A stretch of DNA of 64,000 nucleotides. Source: Panagrolaimus kolymaensis (taxonomy: Eukaryota; Nematoda; Chromadorea; Rhabditida; Panagrolaimidae). The stretch lies in assembly GCA_028622995.1 (NCBI GenBank), contig JAJQJQ010000004.1, positions 5,270,001-5,334,000 on the forward strand. The letters are read 5' to 3'. Position numbers and translations under genes: made by a program. Of this stretch, positions 47,784-59,601 are shown piece after piece; position 1 is the first letter of the stretch, and every line of letters starts with the position of its first letter. A model generated the notes under the pieces. It was not told where the DNA came from and searched no databases. It saw only the letters and a list, made by a program, of their open reading frames with translations.

Positions 47784-48128
47784 ATGTTTATTTCATTCAT
47801 CGGCGGTTTCGATTTCAAAATTGATGAGAATCGAATCAAAATAACGGATGCTAGACGACAAGAGTTTTATTTTGCTCATCCTCTTGATGCACGACAATAT
47901 AGCATAAAGAAAAAATCAACAAATATTACTTTAAAAAATGTTATTTTGCAGGTTAGTTTTTACCTTATCGTTCTTCTTTCTTAGCTTTATTTTTTTTAGT
48001 CTCTTGACAATGGGAATTTCGAAAAAAGACAAACTATGGATATGTATTTGGAATTTGAGAAGGCCAAACAATTTTCAGATTTTTTATTAAGTATTTTTCA
48101 AATGAAATATGAAGAAGTAAAGCTCTAA
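47784..48128 (+). CDS. Orphan small protein, copy B
   Basis: Two exons: 47784-47951 and 48000-48128; 98 aa. It matches copy A along its length: FDFKIDENRIKITDARRQEF, YFAHPLDARQYSIKKKSTN, then RQTMDMYLEFEKAKQFSDFL. The 129-nt last exon has the same length as in copy A. A 5' exon equivalent to copy A's first exon is not evident, so this protein may start later. Function unknown. Confidence 0.65.
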
Positions 48129-48140
48129 ATTTTTTCTTCT

Positions 48141-48198
48141 CAAATCATATTCCATTCTTTCCATATTTCATATTGACCACATTTTTGTTGTGGATTAG
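48141..48198 (-). pseudogene. Relic of a TIL inhibitor exon 2
   Basis: After a TTTTTTTTAG acceptor, the minus strand reads NPQQKCGQYEIWKEWNMI and then stop. It matches the start of TIL exon 2 (AQPQQCGQNEHWKQC) in the same phase but has lost its Cys and is truncated. No other exon remains nearby. It marks a dead copy between orphan gene B and TIL copy 3. Confidence 0.7.
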
Positions 48199-48523
48199 CT
48201 AAAAAAAATGTTGTTGAATAATGAATGATACTATAACATCTAAATAATTTTTTTTAAAACATCTATGAATCATCCAAATAATATGCGGGAATCGTGTTTC
48301 TGTATTACGTCTTTTACTTTGGCGTGAAAGATAAATTGCTTTTTTTGCTGCCTTTTTTGATTGTTTATTTATTTATTCAAACATCAATAAAAGCAATATT
48401 TTTGCAAAATAATAAAAACACTTAAAGCAATAATTGGAGCATCATTTTTTTTAATAGAAAAAATCATAAAAAGTTATTTACATTTTTTTAAGTTTCAATC
48501 ATATTATTTTTATTAGTTGGTGA

Positions 48524-48971
48524 TTAACATTGTGAACGAAAAACGCATTTATCTTCTTTATTTCGAACGAGGCCTTTGTTGCATTGGCATGCAGGAGCTC
48601 CACACATTTTAACGCATGGTTTACTCTACAAAAATAAATTGTGTTAATACTTTTAGTTTCGGTTAAAAAAACATACTCCTGAATCGCATTTATCTTCACA
48701 GGGATTGCTGCATTGTTTCCAATGTTCATTTTGGCCGCATTGTTGTGGTTGAGCGCTAACTAAAAATATTTTGAGGTTATTTTGGTTTTTAAAATGTAAA
48801 AACGATCCAAATCTTTAATTATCAAGAAAAATGTTTTAGGCATGTTTTTTGCTTTCAAATATAAGCGGTTATAAACCCCAAATCTTTAATAATAATAATT
48901 TTAAAAAAAACCTTACCAAAAGCAATGCATAAAGCAAAAATCAAAATAATCCAAGCGAAATTCAATTTCAT
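48524..48971 (-). CDS. Secreted TIL-domain protease inhibitor, copy 3
   Basis: Three exons: 48917-48971, 48677-48759 and 48524-48625; 79 aa. The signal peptide is MKLNFAWIILIFALCIAF; the ten-Cys pattern is CGQNEHWKQCSNPCEDKC, then CVKMCGAPACQC and KCVFRSQC. Exon lengths 55, 83 and 102 equal those of copy 1. It is the most diverged of the three. No tRNA-like element or orphan gene follows it. Confidence 0.87.
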
Positions 48972-51172
48972 AATTATTATTTTTCTTTTCTTTCCTGTTT
49001 TTAAAAAGCAAATCAAAAAACTAAGCTTTTTAATAAAAAATCTGGCTGTTTTTATAGTTGTTATTCAATCTGCATTGATTACATTGCAAAACAGCAGGCG
49101 TGTGAATCTATTTAACCATCTATCTAAAATGTAAACATGTTTTTTTTCCTTTTAACCTTTGGTTGAACGAATGCGTCACCTTTTTTCTTCTCAAAAGGGA
49201 AGAGTGAAATCACAAAAAAAAACATAGAGACAGACAGCTGCAGCTGTGTGCGAACCATTTGATCGAATAAAAAAATAAATAAATAAAAATAAATCATTAA
49301 ACAAATGTTTAAAAAAATTGCTTTAGTTTTTTATACACTTTTAATCTTGGATTGATCCTTTTTGTTTTTTTATATTAGTAATACAAAAAAATGTGATAAT
49401 CTTAAGCTTATAAACAAACAAGGTACGTTGAATTTTTTAAATTATTAAAATTGCGTAAACAAAAACAAAATCGTAAAAAATGATACAACTTTTAAAAGTG
49501 AATTACCTACCAATTCCATTAAACAAGTACAGTAAAAATCTTGAGAGTAAAAATAAACAAACAAAAAAAGATGTGTAGTAAAAGTAAGTATGCTAACTAT
49601 CCTATCGCTCAAGTAAAAGTTAAAAAACTTAGCTATTTGTTTATTCTAAATTCACAAAAGCAACTAAAATTATAATTCAGCTTGAAAACTGAAAAAAGTA
49701 ATGGTCAAGCCTCATTCTAAAAGTCACTTCTTCAGGCTCATACTAGTTTCCCCAGTCATCAAGTAAGTTTACGAGCCATCGTATTCGATACATTTCTTTC
49801 AACCAAATTTATAATTTTGAATAAGGTCAAATTATTTCATTGGCCGAAGCAAATGAAAATTGATCTTCAGCATTAATTTTCCTTGCCATTCTTTTACCGA
49901 CTTTTTTTTAAAGATAATTTTTATCTTCTGCTTTTCAAACTTATGATTATCCCTAATGGCATAACCCTTAAAAGCCAATACATATGTGTATCTCCAAAAG
50001 CGGCTGATGCTTTTGTATGTTTTTTTTCTCCTGCCATTCTTTTGTGTTTACCGCATCGCTCAAATTTTTCAGCATCAAAAACTTTTTTCCCCGCAGCATC
50101 ATTCGAAAAAAATGAAGATCAAACAAAAGGATTTTTTCCAATGAAACATAAAAGTTATTATTTATTTGTTTGGTTGAAGGACGACGACGGCAAGCAAAAC
50201 AGATTTTTTTGCCGTTTTTTTTCGTTTGTTAGTTTTTAATGAATAAAAAAAACTTTTTTTGTTTGAATTTCTCATCCAAAATAATAAATAAATGGGAACA
50301 TTGTTGTCGGAATATGGAATGGAACGTTGGTCACTAATGGATTCCGCCGTTCGTTTTTGTTTTGTTTTGGTTTTATTTTATTTTGTTATTGAAGTTTAAT
50401 TTTGCGGGAAACAAAATATTTAATAAAAATGTTTACAAACAAAAAAAGAAACATTGTGAAATTGCATTTGTCAAAAATGAACGTTTTTTTAAACCCTAAA
50501 TTCAAACTTTTTCATTTTCTTATTTGACCCAATTTTTTAAGCAAAACACATACATCTGTGGATTATCTTTTAGCCCGATCAACATATAATAATAGAATAA
50601 GATATAGCCATGGCGAATGGCAATGCTGCTGCCATTAGCCTTTAAGACAATAAAAACTTGAATGGATGAATCATTGAAAACAACAATGATGATGCGCGAA
50701 GACGCTGTTGGAGATTTTTTTGTGGATATATCTAAAAGGCTTGCATTGATGATTCAACAACACTGCCCAATATACCCTAAAAGCTTGGAATAAAAACAAT
50801 GGACTTTTTTCCATACCCATTTTTTTCTTGGTGATTTTCTATTTTTCGTTCGTGCTTTTTTATTTTCTGTAGTTTTTTGCTCAAAAAATTTGTATTTTTG
50901 ATTTTAAAAAACATAAAAAATAAGTTTTTCTCATTGAATTTTTCAAATATTTTCTCTCAAATTTTTTCGGGTTTGCCTTTTTTCGATGCGATAAACTTTG
51001 TTTTCACACTTGAAAATAAACCTAAAAAAGTCATTCTCAAACCTTGAAATCCCATTTTATCTTTCTTTGTTCATTTTGCAACTTTAATCTTTCTCTTGCT
51101 TTTTTCAATTTTAACCTTTCCATTTTTGTTTAACTCAAATCTTGTGTTTCAGTAATCCAACAAAAATAAAAA
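48972..51172. other. Gene-poor stretch
   Basis: About 2.2 kb, AT-rich with T-runs. Open frames such as 49883-50239 lack splice structure and have homopolymer-driven composition. A TGTGTTTCAG acceptor at 51152 belongs to the next gene. Confidence 0.6.
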
Positions 51173-52610
51173 ATGTTTGATCTATCAAAAATTTCAATAT
51201 TTCGACGTAAAAAAAATAATTATATTGAAAAGCGTCGTGGACGTGGAGGAATATTTGGTGAATCACATTTTCCATTTTGTGTTTCACAAAAACCAACTCA
51301 ATTGGATCCCGAATTTTCGATAGATGGATTTCTTTCAAAATTACAGAATTTTCAAGAGGCAATTATTTTTGATAAACCCATTCTTCCACCAAAACCAAAA
51401 TCAAATAAAAATAATGTTTTATCAACAAAATGTTATGTCGAAATTTTCAAAAGGATTCCAGCTAAAGATTTATTAAACCTTCGATTAGTTTGTAAAGATT
51501 TTGATACAATTATTCAAAATCATGCTTTGGAATTACCAAAAAGTAAATCATCCAATATAATTTTGAGCCAAAATGATTGGGGAAATTTTATTTCCATGAA
51601 AGAAAATGGATCTCCTTCAGATGACTTGCAGTTGGAAGAAATTGATCGACCTCTGAGACATTTAACAACGGAATCTTTAAATTTGGAAAGTATTATAGTA
51701 AATTCTAAAGTTATGAGATATTTTCATCGGTCGTTTAAATATTCGATTAATGAATTAAAATTTGATGAATGTTGCTTTGCTTTAACGTAAGAAGCTTTTT
51801 TACAAAACTTTGGAATTTTCGATTAATGCAGCTGATTTTTTTTAGTTCAGATAAACTAGCTCGATTAATAAGTCCATGGAAGCCAAAAAGTCTGGAATTT
51901 AATAATTGCAAATGGCTGATTTTGGTTGATAGTAATCCATCGAGCTTTGATCAACTTTTTATTGATTATTTCTTTTCGAATCAACAAGAATTGGATTCCT
52001 TGGTTATTGATTTTTCAAAATTCTCTCAACAAAGGTAAAACTTTTTTTTCTTCAAAAAATCCAATAAAAATAAATATGTGATTTTTAGATTAGGATTTAC
52101 TGATAAAATTTCAAGAATATTTGATGAACCATTAAAACTTCCATCAACTTTGATTTTGAAAAATTGCATATCCAATATTTCTTGTAAAACTCTTCATGCA
52201 GCTATTTGGGTTTGTATCTCCTCCTTGTTATCTTTCTATGTCATTACAATACCCAAATTTTTCAGGCTTATATTGAATCAATTAATTCCCTTTCATCAAG
52301 AACAACATCACTTCCAAAAAGTTTTAATTGGTCATTTGGAAGAATATCTGATTCTCGATATACCATACTTTTAACCCTTTCAAGATTTGCTGATTTTATT
52401 TTATCACAACATATTTCAAATTCTCGAGTTGATGTTACTTTTCAAGCTCAAACACTTTATCCTCCGTTGTATTTTTCCGTTGAATTTGAACCGCCTCAAG
52501 AAGCATATGATTGTCAAGAAGAAGATGAATCCGAAATTGAATGGGATGAATCTCTTAATGAAAGTGAAAACTTCTTTTCAACTTCTGAAACTTTTGTTAC
52601 AAAACGTTAA
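51173..52610 (+). CDS. F-box protein with acidic C-terminus
   Basis: Four exons: 51173-51786, 51846-52034, 52089-52209 and 52266-52610; 422 aa. The F-box is at about residues 83-125: VLSTKCYVEIFKRIPAKDLL then NLRLVCKDFDTII, the classic Skp1-binding pattern for an SCF ubiquitin ligase. The rest resembles nematode F-box-associated repeats (PLRHLTTESLNLESIIVN, PKSLEFNNCKWLILVD). The end is acidic (CQEEDESEIEWDESLNESE). An acceptor site 20 bases before the ATG suggests trans-splicing. Substrate unknown. Confidence 0.82.
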
Positions 52611-53516
52611 TTGCTTTGAAATTAAATATTTAGAAATTTTATAAAAGTGGTATTATGATAAAATTTATTAAAATAAATTATTTCTAAAAAACACTGAATA
52701 AAGAGTTTAGAATGCATTTAGTTATTTTGTTACCAACAATGGCATTTATCAAAAAAAAGAGTACGAGTTCTTCGAGAAGAATGAAAACAGAATTTCACTT
52801 TCAAAAAAGTTTTATTTTAGATGGGGCAAGTAAAAGTTAATTTTTTTTTAAATATTACCAAACAGCCTAGCTATAAGCCTATGTAGAGGCAAGAAAAAAG
52901 GACCTCGAAAAAATATGAAAGAAAGTAAAACGCTTAAGAATAAAAAAATATGCAAAAGGATGCTTTCATTTTTATTTTTATCACATTTCTCATTCTTTCT
53001 TTTAGTGGTGGCGTGAAGCAGTGGGGTTGAACAATCACTTGAAAGAGAGAGGTTCAATACCCATCTGCTTATTAGGCCCACTACCTCGTCACGTCACCCA
53101 TTTTTTTGTTGCGATTTTTTTTAAATGATTTTTAGTTTAAAAAAATATTGAAACCCATGTGTCTCATCAAAATAACATTAAAGTAAGCTGGTAAAGTAAG
53201 CGTAGCATCGTGGGGATGAATGAAAATTCACTTTACTATTTAAAAAAGTCACATTTCAATTCAGATAAGATACTTGGAATAGTGATTCCAAGTTTCATAG
53301 ACCTTCTGTGATTCGCCAGATAAAAGCAGGGATGTTGTTAAAAGTGTTAAAAAAAGTGATCATCTCCGTCTGTCAAAAACTAACAATCCACAATCTCTTT
53401 TTCCTCTCATCACATAATAGAAAAACAATCAAAAAGCAGTAAAAAAGATTTTATTAAAATGAACAAAAAAACATGAATAATAAATAAGAACATGAAAACA
53501 TATTACATACAATAAA
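52611..53516. other. Spacer between convergent genes, with one structured element
   Basis: 3' flanks of two convergent genes; the structured element at 53007-53098 is listed separately. Confidence 0.5.
53007..53098 (+). ncRNA. Candidate structured Pol III-type small RNA
   Basis: A 92-base unit with outer stem GGTGGCGTGA/TCACGTCACC (one G-U), inner stem AGCAG/CTGCT, and GGGTTGAAC/GTTCAATACCC. A box-like TGGCGTGAAGCAGTGG and B box-like GGTTCAATACC are present, and CATTTTTTTG follows. The shape (nested stem with bulges, U-tail) recalls stem-bulge or Y RNAs and also the tRNA-like elements in this window, but no family signature is certain. Confidence 0.45.
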
Positions 53517-53992
53517 TTATTGGAAATCAGGAGTTGGAACATCAAATTTGATCATATGAAGTTCATTCTTCGCATGAAGAAGCTTTTCGTTGTGGACATA
53601 ATGTTCACAAGCATAACACCAGACAGACAGATCAACGGTTGAAAGAGCCATACAATGATCAGGATTGAGATTGAAGTGTTCCATTGCATGATTACGAACA
53701 TAACGACTACAGTTAACCTGAAAAACAAAAAGTTAGTTAATAATGCAATGTAAAAGATAAAGGAACTTACTGCATGACAAGTTAAACAAATCCAATTTTC
53801 CTTCTTCATTTTATCTTCTTCTGATTCACATTCAGGACATTCTTGATTGACACCAAAACCAAACATAGCAAAATCTTTGACTGTATCCAAATGAGGGCAG
53901 GTTGTAAGCGGAACGACTTCATATGCACCGATGTCGTTTTCATTTGATGCTTCATCGACATCCATTGAAGGAGCATTGGTATTTTCTGCCAT
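53517..53992 (-). CDS. Stand-alone ZnF-UBP (HDAC6 BUZ-type) protein
   Basis: Two exons: 53771-53992 and 53517-53717; 140 aa. Almost the whole protein is one ZnF-UBP domain: CPHLDTVKDF, CPECESEEDKMKKENWICLT, CHAVNCSRYVRNHAMEHF, then CMALSTVDLSVWCYACEHYV. The zinc Cys/His set, the NWICL Trp and the DLSVWCY motif that bind a free ubiquitin C-terminal GG in HDAC6/USP5 are kept. No deacetylase or protease domain is attached. The N-terminus is acidic. It probably binds unanchored ubiquitin; the role is inference. An acceptor lies just 8 bases before the ATG. Confidence 0.88.
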
Positions 53993-54716
53993 ATTTGAAT
54001 CTAAAATTGAACTTGTAAAATTGAATAAAAAGTTTATTGCGATGATGAACACGAAAAATGGAAAGAAGTAAATCCTGAAAAACTCGAAAAAGAAGTTCGA
54101 AATAGGCTAAAAATGAAGAGAGAGGAAAATCTTTCGCTCCATTGTCATTAGCAAATAACCATTAAATAGGCGCGGATTTGAAAAAAGTGGCGAATACAGG
54201 AAAAAATAAGTATCAAAAACTATGGATAAATAATTAAAGGATCCAATAATATGAATTCATAAATAGCGCTTATCATAACAACAACCAAACAAAAAAATTA
54301 GGATAATAAGAATATTCATGCCCTTTTTGAATCCAAATTTTCTATTAATCAAACAACACATGAATGTGAAAAAATAATGTAAAAAGGTTTTATTAAAGCA
54401 TCGAAGAAAAGCAATCTTTACTTTTTACTTACCTTTTCTTTGCTTTATAATAATCTCAAAAACTATTGAAGAAAGGCCATTGCAAAAAAAAAAGCTGGAG
54501 ATGGATGTATTCAAGAGCTTTTTGAAGTGTGCCAAGTTCCAAAGCGAATAATAAATTATGCTTACGGTGGCAATTCCCAATCATCCGTCCAATCTCACTT
54601 TTGTTCTCCAAAAAATAAAATCTTGATAATTTCTTCGCATTATTTTTGTGTTTTTATTGTTGCGTGTTTTATTTCTTATCACTTTGCTATTAATATTATA
54701 ATTTTTAGGCAACAAA
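53993..54716. other. Intergenic, divergent promoters
   Basis: Spacer between the ZnF-UBP gene and GTPase 1; ends with a TTTTTAG acceptor 9 bases before the GTPase start. Confidence 0.5.
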
Positions 54717-56771
54717 ATGTCTGATAAACTTGATAAAACTAAAGCAAAGGATATCAATATCCTCATCATTGGTGAAACTGGTATTGGAAAGTCAACATGG
54801 ATCAACGCCATCGCTACATATCTCAAATATGATAAATTCAAAAAAGCTTCAAAATCTCCTTTGGTGAATTTGATTCCGACAGATTTTACTCATCAACCAA
54901 GTTCGCCATCAAAGAAAGAAGACGAAGAAGCCGAAATCGAACCTCAATTCATCAAGATCGGAGGAGACGAAAATGAGAACACTGAAGCTGGAAAGTCTCG
55001 AACGATCAAACCGAAAGCTCATCTTTTTGAATATAAAGATCGCGTTGTTCGTATCATTGACACACCTGGAATTAGCGACACAAATGGAATCGACCAAGAT
55101 AAGAAGAACATGCAAGAAATTGTTAATTTCATCAGCGAATTGTCTCACTTGAATTTGATTGTCTTCCTTTTGGCACCTGATCAAGCTCGACTTACTCCTG
55201 CTTTCATTTTCTGTTTTCAAGAATTGATCACTCAATTCCATCGAGATGCTGCTCAAAACATCGTTTTCGCTTTTACAAAGTCAGCTAAATGTGGATTTAA
55301 AGTAAGTTATTTCTGTTTTGTAATAGTTATTGTAATCTCATTTTTTTAGGCTGGTGAAACTCTTGTTCCTCTTAAAGTTCTTTTGAAGAATATCAAAGAT
55401 CAACAGGGCATTAATTTGCCTTTGAACAAGAAGACAACCTATGCTTTTGATAATGTCTCCTATAGACACCTCTGCATCTTGAGCCTCAAAGTAAGTTGTT
55501 ATAAATTTTATTCATACTCATGTTCAAACTATATTTAAGGTCAAAAATGGTGAAAATTTGCTTAGCAAGAAGGACATCAAAAGCGCAAAAGAAAGTTTCA
55601 AAGTATCACGTGAGGAATTCTTCAAGCTTCTCAAACATGCTCTTTATGTAAAACCACATGATCCTCATTCCACTGCAACTCTCAACTATACCCGAAATAT
55701 TATTCTTCGAATCGTTGGACCAATGACAATGATCTCACTTTCTGTTCAACAAACTTTGGAAAAGATCAAAGCACGCGAAGCTCTTCTTGCTCAATATCGT
55801 GGAAACGAAAGTGAACTTCGAAAGATTCTTTGGAACTCAATTACTGTCGTCAGATATCGCATGGAAAGAAAAGAAAAAGTTTTTTGCAAGAATTGCTCCA
55901 CACTTAAGAAATACAGAGGCGATAAACGAATTCCTTTTATTGAAGCTGATCCTGAAATGGCTGATAATGATCCAATTGAAATATGGGAAATGGAATTATG
56001 TCTTCAAAAAAAAGATGGTTCATGGTATTGTGAAACATGTGGTGATGATTATAATAAAGGAACCGTTGTCAAGTTTTTCTCCAACTTTGAAGATGTTGAA
56101 TATGAAAAAGATAAAACTATTGAAAGTCAACTTGTAAATGTTCACAGTGAGTTTAATATTGTTCTTTTATTTCCTTTTTTAAACTTGGATTATTTTTTTA
56201 GAAAGCCAACAAAGTATTGCCGAAAAGATTGCTGAGGAACACAAATTCCGTGATGAAATTATGCACGAACGTGAAATCATCGTCAAAGCTTGCGCTAAGT
56301 TTGCTGCATATTTAAAGTCTTCTTCCATTCTTCCCTTCAACGATGTTACAGCACGCTATTTGGATACCCTCATCGATGTTCAACTTAAAAAGGTTGGTTT
56401 TTCATTATCATCTTTGTTTATTATAATCATTTATCTTTTAGAAAGATGGCTTTGAATCTGATCGCTACAATAATCTTTGCCAAATGAAAAAGGAATATCT
56501 TGAAGAAAAAGACGTCCTCAGTCAAAATATTGATAAAATTGAAAATGCTGGCAACATTACTCCTGCTGATATCAATGATCTCGTTCAAGAACTTGTTGTT
56601 CTCAAGCATTATGGAAAGGATATCGATGCTGCTTTGAATTTTGTTAAAGTTGATGTTGATGATCGCGGCATTGTTGAAGAACCTGTTAATCCTTCTCCTG
56701 AACTTTCTCTTATTGAACCATCTAAAACTAAAACATGGTGGCAAACTATTGGAAGCTGGTTGAAATTATAA
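54717..56771 (+). CDS. Zinc-ribbon GTPase, tandem copy 1
   Basis: Five exons: 54717-55301, 55350-55490, 55540-56146, 56202-56392 and 56442-56771; 617 aa. The G domain has P-loop GETGIGKST (19-27), G3 DTPG (115-118) and a G4-like FAFTKSA lacking the usual Asp, features shared with AIG1/GIMAP-type and related large P-loop GTPases. A helical region follows (VGPMTMISLSVQQTLEKIKA), then a four-Cys zinc ribbon at about 359-410 (CKNCSTL and CETCGDD), and a helical C-terminal part (AKFAAYLKSSSILPFNDVTA). No signal peptide or TM segment, although the last helix ends in a Trp-rich stretch (WWQTIGSWLKL) that could touch membranes. Copies 2 and 3 lie downstream in the same direction. Confidence 0.82.
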
Positions 56772-57590
56772 GCTACTAATGCTTTAATTTGTTGTTTGTT
56801 TTTCTTCAATTTGTGTTTTGTTTTTTTGTTGATAAATTTTTTAAAACTTTGCTTTCTTCTTTTATCGTTTATCATTGTGCATATATGTAGCTTTCATGTG
56901 TTAACAGCTATAATTATCTCAATACCCAAGTTTGATTAAAGACTATTAAACACTTTTGGCAGCTAAAATGAGAGGATTCATCCAATAAGAAGCTACAGCA
57001 GAATGATATTGGCTTTTGTATTTACGAAAAAAAATTTTAGTTTTAGCACATTTTACAGCTTTCTAAAGCATCATATTTCCTTACAATCTTGTCTTATGAA
57101 AGACAAAGCAAGTTGCTTTCTTTAGAACAAAACGGAGTAAAAGAGATTTTAGTTGCATTTTTTAATGGTAAACGATACAGTTACAATAGTTCTTGTTCCA
57201 TTATTACCATCGAAAAGTAGTCAAAAACTAACAGTAAAAAATGCAAACGAATTGCAAAGAAAAATATGGAAATTTTGGTATGCTATCAAAAAACTTTTTG
57301 ATAATAAAAAAATAGTTATGTTTGAGCAACCAAATAAAAAGGCAAATCAATTAGGCTTGAAAGGATTCTTCAAACACCATCAACTCTCATCGCGCAAAAC
57401 TTTTTTCCGCAAAATTATACGATCCTTTTTTTAAGATGATAGCTGAAAAGATTCATTCATTCCTTTGATTTTCTTTCAATCGTGTTTTGCATATTTTTGC
57501 TATTCATCTCATTTTGTTATTCCATCGTTATTTATCGCGTGTTTCTGCTTGTAGCATTGCTAATTATTGTTACATTTTTAGGCTTCAAAA
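56772..57590. other. Intergenic, no gene seen
   Basis: Spacer between GTPase copies 1 and 2; the open frame 57153-57434 has no homology signal or splice support. A TTTTTAG acceptor stands just before the next start. Confidence 0.5.
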
Positions 57591-59601
57591 ATGTCACTTG
57601 GTGAAATCAAAGTTAAGGATGTTAACATCCTGATCGTTGGAGAAACTGGTATTGGAAAATCAACATGGATCAACGCCGTCGCAACATATCTCAAATATGA
57701 CAACTTCAAAAAGGCGTCGAAATCTCCTTTGGTAAACTTGATCCCAACAGATTTCACTTACAATCCACCTCCACAAGAAACAAAAGATGACGACGATGAA
57801 ATCGAAATCGAGCATCAATTAATCAAGATTGGAAATGATGAAAATGAGAGTATGGAACCAGGAAAATCTCGAACGATGAAACCTAAAGCTCATGTTTTTG
57901 AATATAAAGGCCGTGTTGTTCGCCTCATCGATACTCCTGGCATCAGTGATACAGATGGCATCATTCAAGACAAAAAGAATATGCAGGAAATTGTTGATTT
58001 CATCAGCGATTTGACTCACTTGAACTTGATCGTTTTCCTTATGGCGCCTAATCAATCACGATTGACTCCTGCTTTCACCTTTTGTTTCCAAGAATTGATC
58101 ATGCAATTTCATCGAAGTGCTGCTGATAACATGGTCTTCGCCTTCACTAAATCAGCCGAATGTGGATTCAAAGTAGGTTTCTTTATTTTGTTTAACTATA
58201 GTAACTTCTGATTTTTTAGGTTGGTGATACTTTTACTCCGCTCAAGATGCTTTTGAAAAATATCAAAGAACAACAAGGCATCGATATGCCATTGAAGGCA
58301 AAAACCATGTTCGCTTTTGACAATGTTTCTTATCGTGAACTTTGCATTATGAATGTTACGGTAAGTTATTATATTCTTTTTATATATATATCTAATTTTA
58401 CTTTTTTAGGGCAAGAATTTTCTTAACAAAGAACGAAAAAAAGCTGTTGCAAAGTGCTTCGATGTATCACGTGATGAACTCTTCCGTCTTATCGAACACG
58501 CTCTCCATGTTAAACCTCATAATCCACAATCTACTGCAGTCCTCAATTACACTCGCAGCATCATCCTTCGACTTGTTGGTCCAATGACAATGATCTCTGC
58601 TTCTGTTCAACAAACTTTGGAGAAGATTAAAGAACGTGAATCTCTTCTTACCTACTTCAATGGAGAAGAAGAAGAACTTAAGAAGGTTTTGCTTCGTCCA
58701 ATTACCATTGTTAGATATCGTTTGGAAAGCAAGAAGATGGTCTTTTGTAAGAATTGTGCAACTTTGGAAGCTTATTATGATGATTCTCGACTTCCTTATA
58801 TCACTGCTGATCCTGAAGTAGCTAGTCAAAATCCTTTGAAAATTTGGAGAGCGAAAGAATGTTCTAAGAAAAATGGTAAATACCAATGTCTTGATTGCAA
58901 AGGTGACTTCAAGAAGGGAAAGACCTACCGAACCTTTTACAATGTTCAAGAAACTGAACTTAAAGAAGATAAAACTATTGGAAGTGAAATTGAATATGTT
59001 CAAAGTAAGTTTTTTAACTGTTTTTACGCTTTATTCATCTCTCTGGTTTTTTAGAAAATAGAAAGGATATTGTTCAACAAATTGCTGAAGCTGACATATT
59101 TCGAGAAGAAATTATCCAAGAACGTGAAGTCATCATCAAAGCTTGCGCAAAGTTTGCAGCATATTTGAAAGCTTCTTCAATTCTCCCTTATAATGATGTC
59201 ACATCTCGTTATTTGGACACTCTTATCGACATCGAAGAAAAGAAGGTTTGTATTTTCTCTTTATCTCCTTTATGATCTTTGTCGTTTAGAAAGATGGTTG
59301 CAACCTTGAATACTACAGAAGTCTTTGTCAAATGAAGAAGGAATATCTTGAAGAAAAAGCCATCCTCACTGAAGGTTTTGAAAATATCGAAATTGATGGT
59401 GCTATCTCCGCTCATGATATCAGTGTTCTTGTTCGTCAACTTATTGCTCTCAAACATTATGGTAAAGATATTAGCTATGCTTTGGCTTTTGTTAAAGAAC
59501 ATGATGACCGTAACTACAATGATCAAGCTTCAAATCCTCGACCTCAAACCAAAATGTGGCGAAAACTTATTGGAACTGTTAGTGATATGTTCACTTTATA
59601 A
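57591..59601 (+). CDS. Zinc-ribbon GTPase, tandem copy 2
   Basis: Five exons: 57591-58172, 58220-58360, 58410-59004, 59055-59245 and 59290-59601; 606 aa. Exons 2 and 4 have the same lengths as in copy 1 (141 and 191). P-loop GETGIGKSTWINAVATYL, DTPGISDTDG and FAFTKSAECGFK are conserved. The zinc ribbon reads CKNCATL and CLDCKGD. The end (MWRKLIGTVSDMF) replaces the Trp-rich tail of copy 1. The variable stretch is the acidic insert before G3 (about 60-90), where copies differ most. Confidence 0.82.

Larger units (their letters stand above)
46268..48128. repeat. Segmental duplication, unit 2
   Basis: Second copy of the TIL, tRNA-like and orphan-gene unit (see 43810-46031), in the same orientation, so the two units are direct tandem repeats. 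Confidence 0.85.

Noticed and set aside
49883..50239. 118-aa open frame in the 2.2 kb gene-poor stretch
   Set aside because: Phe-rich chance frame, no homologue, no splice signals.
57153..57434. 93-aa basic open frame between GTPase copies 1 and 2
   Set aside because: No counterpart between copies 2 and 3 and no recognisable motif; too weak to call.
58467..59003. Long antisense frame over GTPase copy 2
   Set aside because: Shadow of the coding strand; a similar antisense frame occurs over each copy because of codon bias.
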